Origin: Drechslerella dactyloides
Lineage: Eukaryota > Ascomycota > Orbiliomycetes > Orbiliales > Orbiliaceae
Length of the DNA: 64,000 bases
Assembly (NCBI GenBank): GCA_020064725.1
Contig: JAGTWJ010000007.1
Location: 744,001 to 808,000, forward strand
Direction: 5' to 3'
In this document: positions 59,002-64,000 of the stretch, one piece after another
Numbering within the stretch: the first letter of the stretch is position 1
How the letters are laid out: each line of letters opens with the position of its first letter
Notes under the pieces: generated by a model
Databases searched by the model: none
What the model saw: only the letters and a program-made list of their open reading frames with translations
What the model was told of the DNA's origin: nothing
Translations under genes and position numbers: made by a program

Positions 59002-59701
59002 TGTTATGGAATAACAGCGCAACACCCGAATATCCTGTACAGACCGGATTCTCATACAGACACCCAGTCCACATAGTATGTGAAGTAATAGTGTATTTAT
59101 ATATTATATAGAATGGACTTCTATATAGGATATATGATTATGTAGATTTACTCTATATAGATTGTTAATCTATATAATATATCCTATTATATAGATAATA
59201 GGATTATATAGATAATAAAATTATATAGAATCTTAGATTATATAAAAAAACTCTACTATAAAAAGAATATTATTATTATAATATTTTTTCCTAAGTAAGA
59301 GCTACTATAATAATTTAAGATTATATAAATATTTAATATTTAGGATGCTTAATATTTAGCTAAGTATTGAGTAAAATAAATACTAAATTATTTAAGTAAT
59401 ATATTAATATATTTTTATTATTTTATATATTAAGATATTATATATATAATTAGTATGTTTTATCTTAAAATTGATAGCTTCTTTTTTAAAGAATTATTAG
59501 TTAATATCTAAAATTATAATATTTTAATAGTTAGTTTATTTATTATTATTATTATATATTTTATTTTAATAATTACTATTGTACTTAATATATATTTATT
59601 TTTTCTATTAAAAAACCTATATAATAATAATTAAAAATTAGGGATTTTAAAATAAAATATATTTTACCTAGCTTTAAATAGAAGTATAATACTTTGACTA
59701 A
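59002..59701 (+). repeat. LTR of gypsy copy C (5' LTR), 700 bp
   Basis: Starts TGTTATGGAATAACAGCGCA with the first 90 bp nearly unmutated, and ends at the mutated GAAGTATAATA. It is about 70-90 bp longer than LTRs A and B and close to LTR Q, suggesting two LTR subfamilies. Confidence 0.87.
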
Positions 59702-62700
59702 TTATTTTTAATAGATAAAAAGAAGTAATAAATATATAATTATCTCTAGTACAATTTATAAATTCTCTATAGTATATAAAAATAATATGGAATTTTATAA
59801 TATAGAATTATAGGAATTATTTATAGATAATAATAATTTTAAATTAATATTAAATAATGAAGATAATAAATATAGAAGATTTATTAATAATTTTATATCT
59901 TAAGAATATATAAACAAAAGATAATTATAATAACAATTTAAATAATACTATATATATAAAAAAATAATAATATAGTAGACCCTAACTTTTTTAAATTAAT
60001 TAATAAATATATAGATAGTTTACAAAAATACAAAAACAAATTTATAATAGATATAGAAATATAAATCTTAGAAGAAATAAATAATATTATATTAAAATAT
60101 AATACTAAGTAAGGGCTAGAATAGAGTCTTAAAATAATATAATAAGAAGTAATTATAATATATTAATAATATATATAAATAATCTTAGTAATAATTAATA
60201 ATATTAAAGCAATTATATTAAAAAATTTTAAAAAAATAGTAAAATACACCAAAACCTTAACTAATATTTAGATAAATAATATTATTGTTTAGAATTCTAT
60301 ATTACTTGTTTAATCTTGATTTGTACTAGCTAATAGATTAGGGATCTAAAGAAATAAAACTATAGTTACTTTTATAGTAGTATCTAATAGGGTACCAAAA
60401 ATAAAAAACTTAATTAAGTATAAAGAATAATCTAAGAAACTTGATTAATTTCTTAATTAGCTTAGTAATTATTTTTTTTTCTATTTTAAACAATTTACTA
60501 TAGAATAGCATAAAATCTACTTTGTAGGAATATATTTCAAAAGAAATGCTCTTAATATCTATCTAGTATATAAATAGATATATAAAAATATTTTAGAAGA
60601 AGATTAAAAGATACAGATTCCTAAAATTAATAAGGTTTTCAATATTTTTTAGAAATTTATAAACTTTTTTAAACAGAAATACAGATATAAGAATAAGGTT
60701 AAAGAAGTTTTTAGAAAACTTGACTAATTTAAATAAATTAAATTAGTATAATTCTACTTTTAACAGTTCAACTAATATATATCTTTTATTAAATATAATA
60801 ATAATACTCTATTCTACAGAGCTAGAGAAGGACTTAAACCTAATTTAAAAATAAAAATCATTAAATAGAAACTTTTAAAGAAAGAAATAACTTACTATAA
60901 AATATAGACCATAGCCATTAAATTAAATAATGTACTATACTAGTCCCAAAAAGGCTTATAACAAAAAAAACCTTATTATAATCTAAATAAATATTATCTT
61001 AGCAAATATATTAAAAAACTTTAGTAGAATTAAATCCAAATTAGAAAATTTTTTTAGAGACTAAACAAAATCTATAAGCCAGAATTTATAAACCTTAATA
61101 TTACTCAATACTAGAAACCCAAGAAATCCAACATACTTCTCTGCTATCAATACAACAAAGCAAAATATATTAAATAAAATTATCTTAAAAATAAAAAAAA
61201 AAGAAATTTTTAGAAATAATTATATCAAGAAAAACAATTTAAAATAATAAGATAATTATCTATTTTTAAAGACTTTAACACTATAATAAATAAAATATAG
61301 AAATATATATATTTTGAAGTCAGATTAGTCTAGTATTAGGACATTACTCAAAAAATCAATATAATTATTAAACAGAATTTTATCCTATTTATAGACATTT
61401 AGTTAAAAAAAGAAGAACTTAACTAGCTATAAAATAATCCTATACTAAAAACATATCTAATATATAGAAAAAACTTAAATAAATATTTATAAAAAAAATA
61501 TTAGATAAATATAGAAATCTTAATAAAAGTAATCTAAATATTTCTAATTTTAATTATATTTTTAATTTAATTTAATTAATTATAATAGAAATTTATTCTT
61601 ATAAACCCTAGAAAATATAACAAGGACTATTATATTAAATAAAAATAGTAAATAGAAATTATCAATAAAAATATAGATAGACCAATCTTATAAATAGTTT
61701 TTTTCTAATAATGTGCTCAAATCTATAAACTACAGATCTACATTAAATATAGATTTAATATACCCATAGGAAAATAAACCACCTATAGAATACTTAAAAC
61801 TAACTTTTATTAAAATTATTAATAACAACTAGAATATAATATTATTAGATATAAAAACATAATTAATAAAAAATATAATAGTTTTTAATTTTACCAAGAA
61901 TCTATTTACTACTATATAACTATATTATACAAACAAAACTTTACCAATTAATAAGAAGTCTATTAGTCTTAAACTAAAAATAATAAAAATTTATTTTAAT
62001 ATAACCTTAATAAATAACAACAGTTTTTTAAAAACATAAAATATCTTTTTTATAAGGAATAAAAATACTATCTCTATAAACAAAATAATACTAATATCTA
62101 GTTATATAGATACTTCAACCTATATAATAATTACCATAACAAATAAGCATATTAATATCAATATTTTCTATATCTTAATTATATTAAAGAATAATTACTT
62201 AAAAAAATCTTTAATATCTTCAAATATACTTATTATATTAAATATTTTAAAATATAAAAAGAATACTATATATACTATTATAATAATACTAAAATAAAGA
62301 AATAGAAAAAGATTATTTAAACAAAATAAGTTTAAAAAGAAATACTAAATAAAATTAAAAACTTAATAAAAGAATGTAAAGAGAATTAAATAACTTATAA
62401 ATCTAATAATTCTAATTTAAATAATAATTTAAACTTAGATAATAGTTTTATTAAAACAAAATATATAATAAATAGTAAATTAGAAAAATTATTCTATATA
62501 CTATATTTAATATATATTAAAATCTTTAGTATATATAGGGAATAGAAAAGATATTCTAATGTCTACTTTTACTAAAAATATAAGGGAAAAATGTTGAAAA
62601 TAAAAACTAAATATTTTTATAAAAATTATATATACTATTTTATAAAATATGATAAAAGATAATGATATTACTATATCTATTTAATAAAAAAAAAAAAAAT

Positions 62701-64000
62701 TTATTATCTAAAATACTTTTATAAATTTAATATCTTAAAAACTTATAAAAAATATACTTAATAATATAATTTAAAAAATTAGGAATATTTTAGAACTATT
62801 AAAAATATACTAAAATAAGAAATCTTAATTTTTGTAAAAAACTTACTTTTATCTTATTTATATTTAGAAAATTTATAAAAATCTTAATTAATAGTGGAGT
62901 AGAAGAAAACTATATTTTTATTATAATAATATAAAAATATTAATTTAAAATATAATAAAAATCTAATATTTATTAAATCACTATTTTTTTATATTAGACT
63001 CTAGGAAAAATTACCTAGGAAATAACCCTTAGAATATTTATTAATAGATATCTAAAGGAATATATTATTGATATTTTAGATTTTTTAGAAGATACTCTAT
63101 TAGTTTTTGGATTCCTATAATTAGTAAAATATAACCCTAGTATTAATTAAAGAAAAGAAGAAATCATTTTTAACAATTATAATTACCAGAAAATCACTAG
63201 AATATAGTTAATTAATAGGAGTATTTTAAAAGAAACTTACTTAAAACTTATAATATATCTATTTAAAAAAGAAATCTAAAATAGATATAAATACAAACCA
63301 AGTATTCTGCAATAAGTATAGATTTAAACCAAAAAATTATATACTATATCTAGAAAAACAGATATTCTTCTATAGATATTTAGGGAAGGAAGAAACATCT
63401 TTTAATTTATACTAAAAGAATAAATCCTATTAAAAATCAATTTATTCAAATATTCAATATTTCTACAAAAAGAAATACAACCTTAATTTATATTAATATA
63501 TAGATGTACTAATCAAAAGGCAGCAGTACTCCATAAATATATTAAAAAAAACCTTAAAACAAGATATATACAACCTTTTAACTCACCAACAAAACACCCT
63601 ATTCTATTTATAAAAAAGAAAAACTTAGATAAATTACAAATTTATATCAACTACTAAACTTTTAATATAATAATTATCAAAGATAGAGGACCCTTATCTC
63701 TTATTAATAAATTCTTTAACAGAATATCAAACATTATAGTTTATATAAAATTTAACCTTACTAATATATACTATAATATTAGGATTAATTTTAAAAAGAA
63801 ATAGAAAACTATTTTTAAAACTAGATATAGACTATTTAAATATTTAATCATATTTTTTAAATTAACTAATATATCTATAATTTTTTAAATATTTATAAAT
63901 TATATTTTATAAAAATATATCAACAATATATATATAATATATTTAAACAACATCCTTATTTATAATATAGATCCTAGCAAATATCAAAAACATATTAACT
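59702..64000 (+). mobile_element. Internal region of gypsy copy C (5' part, runs off the window)
   Basis: The only uninterrupted copy, so it serves as the reference for the nested block. It runs from leader through gag to reverse transcriptase. From about 63,590 it reads PTKHPILFIKKKN, then NIIIIKDRGPLSLI, KTIFKTRYRLFKYL and, at 63,935-63,990, NNILIYNIDPSKYQKHIN. These are the gypsy APVLFVKKK, AITIKDRYPLPLI, WKTAFRTRYGLFEYL and DDILIYS...H..H blocks, with the catalytic Asp codons changed to Asn. No open frame survives. Confidence 0.85.

Noticed and set aside
1..64000. CRISPR arrays, bacterial operons and rRNA/tRNA genes
   Set aside because: No regularly spaced repeats, no ribosome-binding-site-led operons and no RNA gene structures found; the window is eukaryotic with spliced genes.

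Overview
The window looks like a chromosome segment of a filamentous ascomycete (Pezizomycotina). Genes have short introns (about 50-160 bp) with GT..AG ends and CTAAC-type branch points. The families seen are typical fungal ones: a LaeA-like methyltransferase, a secreted LPMO-like protein and a chromodomain Ty3/gypsy retroelement. Gene-bearing DNA of ordinary base composition alternates sharply with very AT-rich DNA whose coding relics are full of stop codons. That is the signature of repeat-induced point mutation (RIP). I cannot name the species.

Layout. 1-3,600: a GC-rich acyl-CoA dehydrogenase gene (minus strand, 3' end off the window) and intergenic DNA. 3,600-29,553: an AT-rich block of nested transposons. 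It holds parts of at least three copies of one chromodomain gypsy element: A (plus, LTR at 4,701), Q (minus, LTR ending at 18,018) and B (plus, 3' LTR 28,926-29,553). Into these are inserted four Fot1/pogo-like elements of about 1.89 kb, two 1.07-kb palindromic foldback elements and one 519-bp mini-LTR element. 29,554-31,916: a MHYT-domain hybrid histidine kinase pseudogene, cut in its receiver domain by the end of LTR B and eroded from that side. 31,917-51,658: ordinary DNA with a complete but dead pogo element (33,233-35,089), a ten-exon LaeA-like methyltransferase (35,693-37,791), a second pogo relic lying in an LTR fragment (39,100-40,288), a five-exon histidine phosphatase (42,215-43,364), a secreted LPMO-like gene with a frameshift (44,336-45,270), an FHA/kinase-like gene lacking the kinase C-lobe (47,759-49,438), and two small charged-protein genes (49,872-50,279 and about 51,041-51,568). 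51,661-52,519: a truncated pogo element joined to an LTR fragment, neither strongly mutated. 52,520-59,001: AT-rich DNA with coiled-coil-coding relics. 59,002-64,000: a further gypsy copy (C), uninterrupted to the window edge.

How it fits together. The intact host genes show no shared pathway or operon-like logic. The main biology is transposon ecology in a RIP-active genome. The most interesting element is the mini-LTR retroelement at 23,717-24,235. Its two 113-bp LTRs are identical, it has a 5-bp target duplication and a polypurine tract, and an 11-nt primer-binding site matches its own predicted RNA 5' end, as in the Tf1/sushi self-priming mechanism. Its LTR tips match those of the large gypsy element, which suggests it is mobilised in trans. 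All TA-targeting elements here, including the foldbacks, share a TIR plan: ACGT at the tip followed by a tandemly duplicated AAGCGA-type motif.
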